DNA from: Clarkia xantiana subsp. parviflora
Lineage: Eukaryota > Streptophyta > Magnoliopsida > Myrtales > Onagraceae
Reading direction: 5' to 3'
DNA: 64,000 bases
Assembly (NCBI GenBank): GCA_036873135.1
Contig: JAPTYO010000014.1
Span: 496,001 to 560,000 of the forward strand
Below are positions 36,867 to 46,142 of this stretch, piece after piece. A program made the translations under genes and the position numbers. The number at the start of each line of letters is the position of its first letter. Position 1 is the stretch's first letter. The notes beneath the pieces are model-generated. The model worked only from the letters and a program-made list of their open reading frames with translations. It was not told where the DNA came from and made no database searches.

Positions 36867-37509
36867 ATCGATGTTCTATCGGGATGTGGTTGGTCGAATC
36901 CGATGAAGAGACAGACATTTTTCGAGACAACCGAACTCTCTGTTGGTGGATAGCTTGGAGATCAAGTAATCGCTCTGTAAATCATCTGTTTGCAGCGATA
37001 GTAAACACTAAAGAGAGTTTTGTGTCTGGGATTATTTCTTGGGTTACAAGAAAAGTGTAAAGAGCAGGCAACTGCTGGTATTTAGTTAATTTGTACTAAA
37101 GAGGTCCATATTTGTAATTTATTATTCATCTGCATGCCATATGTTGTGTTGTTACTTGATTATAAGTTGAAAATAATTATCATAAATAAAGATGTATTCT
37201 TTATAATGAATGATTGTGTTCTTAATTCTCATAGTTTGTTCATGATTTGTTGGTGCCACCCTAGTTAAGTAATTTTTATTTGGGACCAGTTGCTTTCTGC
37301 AATTCAGAATTTATGATTGTCTTAACTTTATTTTATTTTAAAAAATAGCATAAAAATGCACGGATTAATCAATGAGATTATTAAAAAAATAGAATAATTT
37401 TATGCTGAAAAATAAAATAAAAACTAAACAAAAATATAATAAAACATATAAGCATGTATCTAGAATAATTAGTAATTTGTGGCAATAAAAAAGAATAATT
37501 TATAATTAT

Positions 37510-39190
37510 TATGGAGAAAATGATTTTTAGTTCTTATATATTTTTATATAATTATTATTCAAATAACTATATATTATATATATAAAAAAAAAAAATGGCC
37601 AACAGTTGCATTAACGTTACATTCAATAGAAGGTGAAAGTTGTCTGAAAAATATGGATGCACCAGGTTTACGAATACACACCCCTGAAAAAAATTATAGC
37701 TGTCGTTTTGGAGACATTTTGTTAAGGCTGTCTAAACACCTGGTGTACCCAAATAGTCTTATTTCGTCATAAGTTTCTGCTATTGTTCATTGGTTCTGTT
37801 TAAAAGATGTATACACCCGGTGCACAAGCTCGCTCTTTAAAAAAGTTCATTTCGACAGTTTTAATTCCATTTTGACGGGTGTGAACGAACACCTGGTGCA
37901 GCTAAATATGGGTTTCTTTCCCCTTGAATAAATATATTAAGCCCAATACTGACGGACTGAATTAATAATTAGTGGGCTTTGGACTACATAATTGACCCTA
38001 CATTGGGCTTCTGCTCACAGCCCGATTTTGATGGACTAGATTGACAATTATTTTTGGGCCTTCAGATTAATAATAAGTTGGGCTTCCGTACTACGAATGT
38101 GGTTTTAATGGGCTTTCGTAACTTCTATTATTATTATTATTATTATATATAATGGTATTTAACTTAATTTTATACAACGATAAAAAAAAAAACGTTAATT
38201 ATATTTACCGTTACATTTAGCAAACGGCTAAACTAAAGGAATGTTCAACAATTTTTTTTTTTAAATATTAGGGTGCAAATGAATGTATATGTTTCAAAAT
38301 TTCAATTAATATTAACAGTAAAATTAATTCTGCATAATTTTTATTTTATTTCTAAGTAATAGTAAAAAAAATCAAAATTTTTAGTGTATAGTATAAATTC
38401 ACATATTTATTCAAGTGCATAATTTTTTTTCCCTATATAATATATAATAAATTCGGAATAAAAATGAATTTTACGGTATTTTAACCAAAGTCCAATAAAA
38501 CATATATTAACGTTATACATGTCTAAAAGAATTAATTTATCATTTTGATGAAAATTTATTTTTAATTCTCATATATTTTTATTAAATTATTATTCAAATA
38601 ACTTATATATAGATTAACAAAAAAAAATTCGCCCAAGAGTTGCATTACCGTATATATTCAATAGAAGGTGAAAGATATCTGAAAAATGGATGCACCAGGT
38701 TAACGTATACACGCCCCTGAAAAAAATTATATCTGTTGTTTTGGAGTCATTTTGTTAAGGATGTCTATACCCCGGGTTTACCCAAATAGTCCTAATTACA
38801 CTATATGTTTCTGCTTCTGTTTGATGGTTCTGTTTAAAAGATGTATACAACGGGTGCACAAGCGTGTTCTTTAGAAAATGTTCATTTCGACTGTTTTATT
38901 TCGATTTTGATGGGTGTGTGCGAACACCTGGTGCAGCTAAAATTGGACTTCATTCCTCTTGTAGAATTTATTAAGCCCAATATTGACGGACTAAATTAAC
39001 AATTACTGGGCCTTTAGACTACATAATTGCTCATGGATTGGGCTTCTGCGAGGTTTTTTTATTGAATTATTTACGACCCGATCTTGACGGGCTTAACAAT
39101 TATTTTGGGCCATTACATTAATAATTAGTTGGGCTTCTTTACTACACAATGTGCCTTTAATGGGCTTTTGCATCTTTTATATTTATATTT
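37510..39190. repeat. Two diverged copies of a ~650-bp block (offset ~1033 bp)
   Basis: Copy 1 (about 37510-38150) and copy 2 (about 38540-39190) match in order: ATTCAATAGAAGGTGAAAG, GGATGCACCAGGTT, CCCCTGAAAAAAATTAT, GTTCTGTTTAAAAGATGTAT, GAACACCTGGTGCAGCTAAA, then several GGGCTT/GGGCC phrases. The marker TGCACCAGGT is at 37658 and 38691. No terminal repeats or coding sequence were found. Confidence 0.8.
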
Positions 39191-39330
39191 AAAATAAAAT
39201 AATATATATATATATTTTGGGCCATTACATTAATAATTAGCTGGGCTTCTTTACTACAGAATGTGCCTTTAATGGGCTTTTGCATCTTTTATATTTATAT
39301 TTGTATTTAAAATAAAATAATATATATATA
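39101..39330. repeat. 112-bp tandem duplication
   Basis: TATTTTGGGCCATTACATTA recurs at 39101 and 39213, and the following sequence through GCCTTTAATGGGCTTTTGCA is nearly identical, ending in TA repeats. It is nested in the end of the larger duplicated block. Confidence 0.85.
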
Positions 39331-39809
39331 TATATATATTTATGATATAATAATTAGCATATTTTTTATAACATTTTTAGCTTAATTTATTTATAATAAT
39401 ATTTTTTTTTCTATTAAATTTAATTACAGTTAATTTTAACATATGGCGAAACTTTATTTTTCTTTACCTTACCATAAAAAAAAAAATAGAGTGCAAAATT
39501 ATTCTAAACCCGTTATAGAGTAAACTTTTCTTTTCCTTGTATTAAAATTTATAATATATATATATATTAAATTTGGAACGATCAGGAGTTCTCTAGTATA
39601 TTTAATCATCCATTTTAAATATTAGGATAATTATTAGGGTTTTCGGTACGATATGTATAGGGTTTCGGTTTGATAATTAATTACCAACCTTTTACATCAT
39701 GTATATAGTATCTATCTATACTAGTTCATACATAATTAAGAAGGTAAATTTGAAATTATGATTCTACATTGCCAAAGTAAAATGTAAAAGAGTCCTTAAT
39801 AAATGTAAC

Positions 39810-40526
39810 CTACAAGCTAAGTGATTTCGGTGCACGAGTTACCGGTGCACCGGGATCACTTATCGCCTCTCTAGGAGACGACAGGGGGAACAGATTAAGT
39901 AGCTCGGGCTGAGCGGGCGATCGAGGCGAAGGGAGGATGTAGACCCGCCCCGCTTTGACGGCATTGTCTTCTTCATCCTTATTCACCATCGTAATATCTG
40001 GCGATTCGCCGCTACTCTCAGGCATTAGCGACAGTTGTGAGAATTTCGAAGTCGGGCTCAATCCCGGGCTTGTGAAGCCCGTAAAGTTGCTTGACCGGCA
40101 AGGCGAGAGATCACTGAAAGAACTGTTTCTCGGCCCGAAATACGGTACCGGTGGGGTTATCTGGAGACTGGGTCTGTTCCGGCTAGTTTTCTGATTAGGC
40201 GTAAGCCCGCCCATGGGTTCCCTTGGGCTCGGGGTGGTTCCCGGGCTTGGGACCGTGCTGCCCGATTCTCTAGATTTGGAGGGAGATGTGAACCGGTCGG
40301 CCGGTCTAGAGTACGGTTTGACGATATGGAGTTTCAGCCGGTTCCTAGAGGCGGTCTGCCTTTTCGGGCTAGGAACCGGCGTGAGCCCGGGCTCATTCGG
40401 GCTTTTGGTCTGGCCCGGTTGGCCGGTTAATAGCTGCACTATATCTTTGAAATTTGTAGCGTCGGTTTTCACAAACGTCGCCGTAGGTTTGGCTTCGGCT
40501 TGGCCCCGGTTCGAGCCTCTCTCCAT
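39810..40526 (-). CDS. VQ-motif protein
   Basis: A single coding exon of 238 residues, starting at the ATG read from 40526. Near the N-terminus TFVKTDATNFKDIVQLLTG contains the VQ motif (FxxxVQxLTG). The rest is rich in Ser/Pro with many SP and TP dipeptides, conserved blocks SLQITPPVPYFGPRNSSFSD and AGRVYILPSPR, and little predicted structure. VQ proteins are plant nuclear co-regulators that bind the C-terminal WRKY domain and are often MAP-kinase substrates; the SP/TP sites fit that. VQ genes usually have no coding intron. The frame stays open upstream of the ATG to 40745, but that part crosses a likely 5' UTR intron (acceptor at 40563-40564, donor at 41286-41287), so I did not extend it. 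Which VQ subgroup it belongs to is uncertain. Confidence 0.9.
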   Translation of the reverse strand: MERGSNRGQAEAKPTATFVKTDATNFKDIVQLLTGQPGQTKSPNEPGLTPVPSPKRQTASRNRLKLHIVKPYSRPADRFTSPSKSRESGSTVPSPGTTPSPREPMGGLTPNQKTSRNRPSLQITPPVPYFGPRNSSFSDLSPCRSSNFTGFTSPGLSPTSKFSQLSLMPESSGESPDITMVNKDEEDNAVKAGRVYILPSPRSPAQPELLNLFPLSSPREAISDPGAPVTRAPKSLSL

Positions 40527-41467
40527 GTATGCGTCTTTGAACACGTAAAGCAATATATATATCTGCCCAAAAACAGCAACACTGTAAATTATACCCTGAA
40601 ACGTTAAATTTCTATCATATGATTGTTCAAAGAAACAACGTAAGTAGATGATAATTATAAAATCACGGGTTAAGAACTTAAAAACAGTTGTCATATAGAT
40701 CATATCGCTAATTGTTGTACCAGATTTAAAAATATTGATATTCAATATTTGAACAGTCAGATTGGTTGATTTCTGCCTTTTACGTTTAAAATTAACGAAA
40801 CAAAAACATATTTTTAAGCATTAAATAAGCCTAAACCATGAGCAAATAAATCTGCTACTTTGGGATAGTGGAAAACAACAAAAATTATTGCTTAAAAAAA
40901 ATTTAATTGTTAAAATCAGTCAAAAAAAAGTAAAAATAAACAAATTTAGTTAGAGCACCGAATAATAATTTTTTAAATCTGAGACGACAATTATTAGCAA
41001 CCTGACTATAGTTGAAACTTTTTTAGATTCGTAAAACCCTAAAAATATTGCCGAACTTTTGTAGCGGTATCTTTTGTCGCTAAAAGTCGATCTAATTTTT
41101 ACCATAAACAGAAAAATAGCCTCAATTCAATGATTAATGTGCAAAAACATCGAGTAACATACGAATTAACTATATTCCACCATTTTTTTCGTTTAATTGG
41201 AAGAAAAAAACACTCTTAAAAGAATTGAAGAACACACGATCTTCACAGTTTATATTGAATGATAATCGATGTTTAGAAAGAACATACCTGAGAAAAAGAG
41301 GCGAAAATCAATGATCGACGAACTGTAGTCTTAGAAAGATTGATGATCAAGGCAAGAAAAACATAAGTAGATAGAAGAAAAGTAAAATTCAGTTATTTTA
41401 CAGCAAGAAGCTTGAGAATAGGAAAAGCCAATTGCATGACAGATCATTCGACAAACCCTAAAACCCG

Positions 41468-41478
41468 TTTTATATAAG
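41468..41478 (-). promoter_or_regulatory. TATA box of the VQ-motif gene
   Basis: Minus-strand TTATATAAAA lies about 180 bp upstream of the predicted 5' UTR donor and is followed within 50 bases by a plausible transcript start, AAAACGGGTTTTAGGGTT. Confidence 0.55.
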
Positions 41479-41538
41479 GATTGGGTAATGCTTAGTTAAA
41501 TAATTGACGGAAAATAAAAACTGAAAATCTTGGTCAGT

Positions 41539-41633
41539 TTGACTTTGACCTTGATGAGAAATAATAAATTTGACCGCAATAACTATGTAAATTGACCGCT
41601 AATTATGACTAATTATTTGAGTTATTGAGTCAA
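41539..41633. promoter_or_regulatory. Cluster of five W-boxes upstream of the VQ-motif gene
   Basis: TTGACT at 41539-41544, TTGACC at 41545-41550, 41570-41575 and 41592-41597, and AGTCAA (TTGACT on the minus strand) at 41628-41633. All lie 60-160 bp upstream of the TATA box. TTGAC[C/T] is the core bound by WRKY transcription factors. Confidence 0.6.
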
Positions 41634-42417
41634 AATAGTATCGATTTTATAATAATTGAGAAATTAGTAACTTTAACAAGTAAATGTTACAAATAACAAA
41701 TTAATACTCGCCAAGTTTTTTAAGATGCAGCTCTCGTTATATATTAATAAAGCTCCCTTATATATATTATAAGATGGATTTTTACCAAATTATTGGATAA
41801 TTAAGTGCCCAAATTATATAATGGAATCGAAATTCAAAACACATTTGTATCGTCTCAATAAACGATAAGGGTTAGGGTATTTTTGTGACCTAAATTAATT
41901 GGCTTTTGGTGCAACATGTTTGTAATTTTAATGCTGACAGTTAAATAACACAACATGTTTGCAATGACTTGTCATATATCAGATCGTTAACTCGGTGAAC
42001 CTAACCCGAACCTGGGACCTAGCCAGGACTAGATCCATAGAGATGATGATCCGATTTAATAAATTTAAAACTAAAGTAGATGGACTAAATTAAAAATATA
42101 TTAGATGAACTATTTAATAGTCAAAACTAACCGTCTAGTAACAAAATTAACTTTCGTAACAAAATTGACTTTCGGTGTAATATAACTTTTTTTTAGATTT
42201 TGATGTATATGGAGAAGTAATAAATCACCTTAAGATCTCTCTAGATATATAATAAGAAAGGGATAGATATAATAATACTAAGAACCCTTTAATTAAGTAC
42301 GTACCAACTAAAGTACACTGATGATATTGAGATATCTCCTAAGAATGAGAACAACTTGCATGCATGCATGCACGTGTCTCTTATTTTTGAAAGACAAATT
42401 ACATGGAATTAACGTAA

Positions 42418-43440
42418 CTAGCAGTTATAGGTGCAGAAGCAGCGGCGGCGAACGCCTTTACAGAGACCACCTGGGAAATTGTCCTTCTGGCAAGTACTGG
42501 CGCAGTTGCTGTCGGTCGTACATTTCCCATGATACTTCAAGCTCGGCGATTGGCACACCCTCGCCTCCACCACCGCCGCCTCTTCTGCATTCAACATATA
42601 TACATAATCAGTTTTGAAAATATGTTCGACTTATGAGACAGTTGAACACACGTTTTATTTTTAAAATGGTATCTAAGCGTATAAGTTCTATTCCAAATGA
42701 CGACGTTTTAATTGAAAAAAAAATAATATTATCTCCTTTTGAATAGATTTTGAATTGTTCATTATGTTTCGACTCAGTTAAGGTCGATCGAGGTGATCGG
42801 GTCAACCGAGATGGCTGAAAGGATGTTCGTATATGTAGTATAAAAATGAGATAAATGCATTCAAACATAAGTTGAACGTATTAAACAGTTGGTTAAAACC
42901 CACGTCTTACTTTTAAGTCTTACTTTTAAGATAGAGTATTCAGGTTTGAATCTCCGCATCAAGCAGTTTAAACCCTTATTTTATTTCTTATTTTATTTAT
43001 AAGATGGAGCGTGCAAATTTGAATCTCCGCATCAAATCGCTTAAACCCTTATTTGATTAATATTTCATGTATTAAATGTTCAAAATATATTTCAATCCAA
43101 GATTAAAAATTCGTTAAAAAAGATGAATCGAAGTTGAATCTTAAGAAGGTTGATCAAGTGGTCATGGTAAAAAACGGTTGATCAAGTGGTCAAAAACGGT
43201 TGATCAATTTAAAATTTCATAAATCTAAACCACAATATCTCATATACACCGTATGATCAGATGTAAAAAAAATGATATGTAGACATATTAACCATGAATA
43301 TTTAAAATGAAAACTTGATTAAAAAAGGAAGCATTAAATCACTATATATACATCATATACACTTAATTATCGTTCTACTTACGCGAAGCGTAGGCAATGA
43401 GCAAAAGCAGGAAGAGCCCTAAAAATTTCTTCATCTCCAT
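42418..43440 (-). CDS. Plant defensin (cysteine-rich secreted peptide)
   Basis: Two exons, 43440-43383 and 42584-42418, encode 74 residues. Exon 1 encodes a hydrophobic signal peptide (KFLGLFLLLLIAYAS); the single 798-bp intron falls near the end of it, the classic position in plant defensin genes. The mature part holds eight cysteines in the CSalpha-beta order, with C-x3-C (CASTC), GGLC and CFC before a terminal cysteine, giving four disulfides. Plant defensins are secreted to the apoplast and usually act against fungi; the precise activity of this one is not predictable. A run of EAAVVEA between signal and mature domain could be trimmed. The ATG at 43440 is followed two codons later by a second in-frame ATG. 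The intron contains a TRIM remnant. Confidence 0.88.
42623..42916 (+). mobile_element. TRIM remnant, second copy, inside the defensin intron
   Basis: A shortened LTR (42623-42666, TGTTCG...ACTTATGAGACAGTTG...) is followed by TGGTATCTAAGC (42667-42678), a diverged Met-tRNA primer-binding site. GAGGTGATCGGGTCAACCGA corresponds to the interior of the element at 926-1354, and after a purine-rich GGCTGAAAGGA the second LTR runs 42824-42916 (TGTTCGTATATGTAGTATAA...). Two further primer-site-like blocks (near 42927 and 43003, both ending GAATCTCCGCATCAA) follow as a 73-bp tandem repeat, as if a longer TRIM array had decayed. Confidence 0.7.
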
Positions 43441-44285
43441 TATTAGTGAAGTATTATCTCTGATTGAGTGATGATTATATTATTATATTATGGATGGGTC
43501 TTATCGACTGACAATATATATAGGGAGAGAACCGACAAATTTGAAAATAAATACATTAATGGAAAAAGAGCGAGAAACCACGTGTGCATCTGCATGGGCC
43601 ATATGCATGAGGATTACGTATACTTGTCATCACCATTGAACTACACTTAGCTTAGTTTGAAAATAAGTGCACGATGCACCCAAAACTTTTGTCGGTGCTA
43701 GAGGTGCAATTGAACCTAGACGAGTCATACAATTTTTTTTAATTTTTTAATTTTGTTTTTCTTTACTATTTTTTATTTTTAATGGAACGAGTCGAACGTG
43801 TGCGCACCCACTTTTATAGATTTATTTATTATTTATTTTTTATAGGTATAGATATAGATACGGGGAAATGATGCGGAGAGCATACAACCAAATTTAAGAA
43901 TATCATATCATATTAAAGAAGTTCAAATCTAAATAAAATATATAAAATAAAATAAAATATATTCTTAAAATATATATTTATAATATTTTTGAATATTTAT
44001 ATTTTTTTTTGCCAAGGAAAAATATCTATATCTTTATTATATTCTTATTATATCTTAGTTTAGATTATATTTAGTTTTTCTTTTTATATATATATTATCT
44101 ATGTCTTAATAGGAATATAATTTAATTAGTTTTTCTATATATAGAAGTATTTTTCTTTGTTATTAATACAACTTTAAGACAATTATATATATTTGAGACA
44201 TTGTACTTATTGTTTTTAAGTAATGTGAGTTAATTACTTGTTTATCTTTATCGACATCTGCTACGTCAGTTGGTATAAGAAACAT
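43441..44285. other. Defensin promoter and LTR-like AT-rich region
   Basis: The proximal defensin promoter holds a minus-strand TATATATTG stretch near 43505-43515. 43640-44000 is AT-rich and featureless. 44010-44285 resembles a degraded retrotransposon LTR. Confidence 0.4.
44010..44285 (+). mobile_element. Possible degraded Copia-type LTR with primer-binding site
   Basis: The text has the order of a plant Copia LTR: TTAATAGGAATATAAT, a TATA region (TTCTATATATAGAAG), then ATTAATACAACTTTAAG, followed by TTGGTATAAGAAAC near 44270, which resembles the TGGTATCAGAGC primer site with several changes. No second LTR, gag or pol was found. This is a resemblance, not a proof. Confidence 0.3.
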
Positions 44286-44422
44286 CTGGTCCATGCGCGA
44301 TGCCGTTCCTTGATTGGCTAGCACCAGATCATACCAGAACTGCTATTGATCTTGATAATCCAATATATGATGAGTACGTTGAAGATGATGATGTCACAGC
44401 AATGAGCGACCATCACCCCACC

Positions 44423-44562
44423 TTCTGTGATCCTGGGTTCCTCCTTTCCCTAACCCCCATGAGCAACTTCGAAGGCCTATTAACCTCCGTTTCGGGTACA
44501 AGCCACAAGGAAAATCGACCCCAAAGTCGACACCCAGACCACCCTCGAACACAGCTTCGCGT
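44423..44562 (+). pseudogene. Broken copy of the auxilin-like 5' end
   Basis: CTTCTGTGATC and the sequence up to an ATG at 44459 resemble the leader of the gene at 6814. The next 100 bases encode MSNFEGLLTS and then, one frame over, YKPQGKSTPKS, against [10 protein letters not shown] and [11 protein letters not shown] in the intact gene. A one-base loss near 44489 breaks the frame at about codon 11, and nothing equivalent to the rest of the protein follows. A 123-codon frame (44300-44671) reads through it by accident. It is either a fragment captured by a transposon or the remains of a duplicated gene. Confidence 0.65.
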
Positions 44563-46142
44563 GAAAAAAATTATGATATTGTGGCTAAGTGTGTTCTTCT
44601 TCATGCTTTCTATTATTGGCCTTCGTTGCAGAAGATTCGAGGGCGTATCTTCTCTTCCCCGGAGAGAATGATGTGGGGGATTTTGAAGTGTCGGATTTGG
44701 GTCGGCGAATTTTGACCAGATTCCTTCATTTAGAGAGTCAAAATTTTATGATTCTTTGGGTCTATTTTGCAAATTGTTGATTTTCTTAGGACCTCTCTTT
44801 GTTAATTCAGATTTGTTCTAGATTAGGGTATTCTTTTCCTCATTTAAACTTTGTTTAGCTGTCGTTGAGAGTCGATGTCTAATTATTAATAAAAAAATGA
44901 GATTTTTCTCAATTATGTATATGTCAATTCTTTGACATTCTTCTGAATAAACAAATTTTTACACATCTATCCAATAAATTCTCGACATTCCACTAGAATT
45001 CCACTAGAATTAACGAGTCTTTAATTCCATCACCCTCCATCAGATAGTAATAGATTAGATAGATCCCATCCTATTCAAAATTTAAGACACGATGATAACG
45101 GTATGGTAGAAATAGTGAAGTGGATCTGCATCCACGGTAGACATATATATGCATTTCAAGGTAAGTAACAATTTTTATGTATCGATTTTGTGTAATACAG
45201 ATTAATTATACGGCAATCATTAAAGCATCTACAATGGCAAAGAAAGTGAAAGACCTCTGTATAAGCAGTCAATTATCACTAAATCTTTTGCTTGTGCAGC
45301 AAGAAAAGATAGAAGAGGAGCAGTATCATACAAGTAAGTCTTTGCACTTAAGACCAAATCATAATACGCCGAATAATACTCGGGAAATCCGTGCACGTTG
45401 CAGCATTGACAAGTTCAGCAGCCATTTTTTTGCTTATTTCTGGATTCCGGAAGCAACAGATGAAAAGATAACGATGATTATCACAAACATGGTGTTTGTG
45501 GAGCATAGTAGAAAGACTCAATATTTATGATTTTACTCTTTGTTTAAAAAAAAATAGAAAAATATTATTTGTTATTCAATTTTCTCCTTAAAAATCATCT
45601 TTTTACTGTACCCAGAAAGCATCAACTAATTTATTGTTAAACATGAAGAAAAATACTGACTTTAACAGCAACTATTTTCAATTTTACAGAAACTTGTAGA
45701 TTTTATTCAATTTTACCCATTGGTAAAAAAAACTCTGATGGATAATAATATACGGAAATGATAAACATTCCGAGTGTGACGATCCTAGTTATTCCGACTG
45801 TGAGAATAAATATAAACACCCCAAAAGTTGCTTTAAATTACAGTGACTGCCACTGTGAGCAGTCGGAAAAAATCAGACTGTTCCGATCGAAATGTCTATC
45901 CGTGCTCAATAATATAATATGGGCATTCAACATAATCATCCAAAAACTAAGACAATGTCATAAGTTTGAACAAATGTTAAAACAAGGAGCCACAACACAT
46001 AACATCCATCACAAGTGCATCACCATTCACCAAATCCTCACAAAAATTACAGGAACAGCAATTGGATGCACTTCAGCTAACATCTAACCTTGCTCGCCAA
46101 AGCTTCGATTTTTTCTAAAATACTTGGCGATAAACCCGTTCA
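44563..46142. other. Intergenic: after the auxilin-like fragment to the GIF2-like 3' end
   Basis: 44563-44900 may be intron sequence belonging to the auxilin-like fragment (an AG follows TTCGTTGC near 44632). 44900-45900 is AT-rich with two frames of 109-117 codons that show no domain. About 45900-46142 should contain the 3' UTR of the GIF2-like gene. Nothing else is recognised. Confidence 0.4.

Larger units (their letters stand above)
36867..39809. other. Intergenic: CLC-c 3' flank, duplicated repeat block, VQ-gene 3' flank
   Basis: 36867 to about 37140 is likely CLC-c 3' UTR. About 37510-39190 is a diverged segmental duplication, with a shorter tandem repeat at 39101-39330. The remainder is AT-rich and shows no gene. 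Confidence 0.6.

Noticed and set aside
40527..40745. N-terminal extension of the VQ-motif protein with hydrophobic segments
   Set aside because: The extension crosses a likely 5' UTR intron acceptor at 40563, is AT-rich unlike the coding exon, and VQ proteins start near the VQ motif as read from 40526.
44300..44671. 123-codon frame as a real gene
   Set aside because: It runs across the auxilin-like fragment out of frame and has no recognisable domain at its start.
45177..46087. Frames of 117 and 109 codons downstream of the GIF2-like gene
   Set aside because: No domain, signal peptide or splice support; the second probably lies in the GIF2-like 3' UTR.
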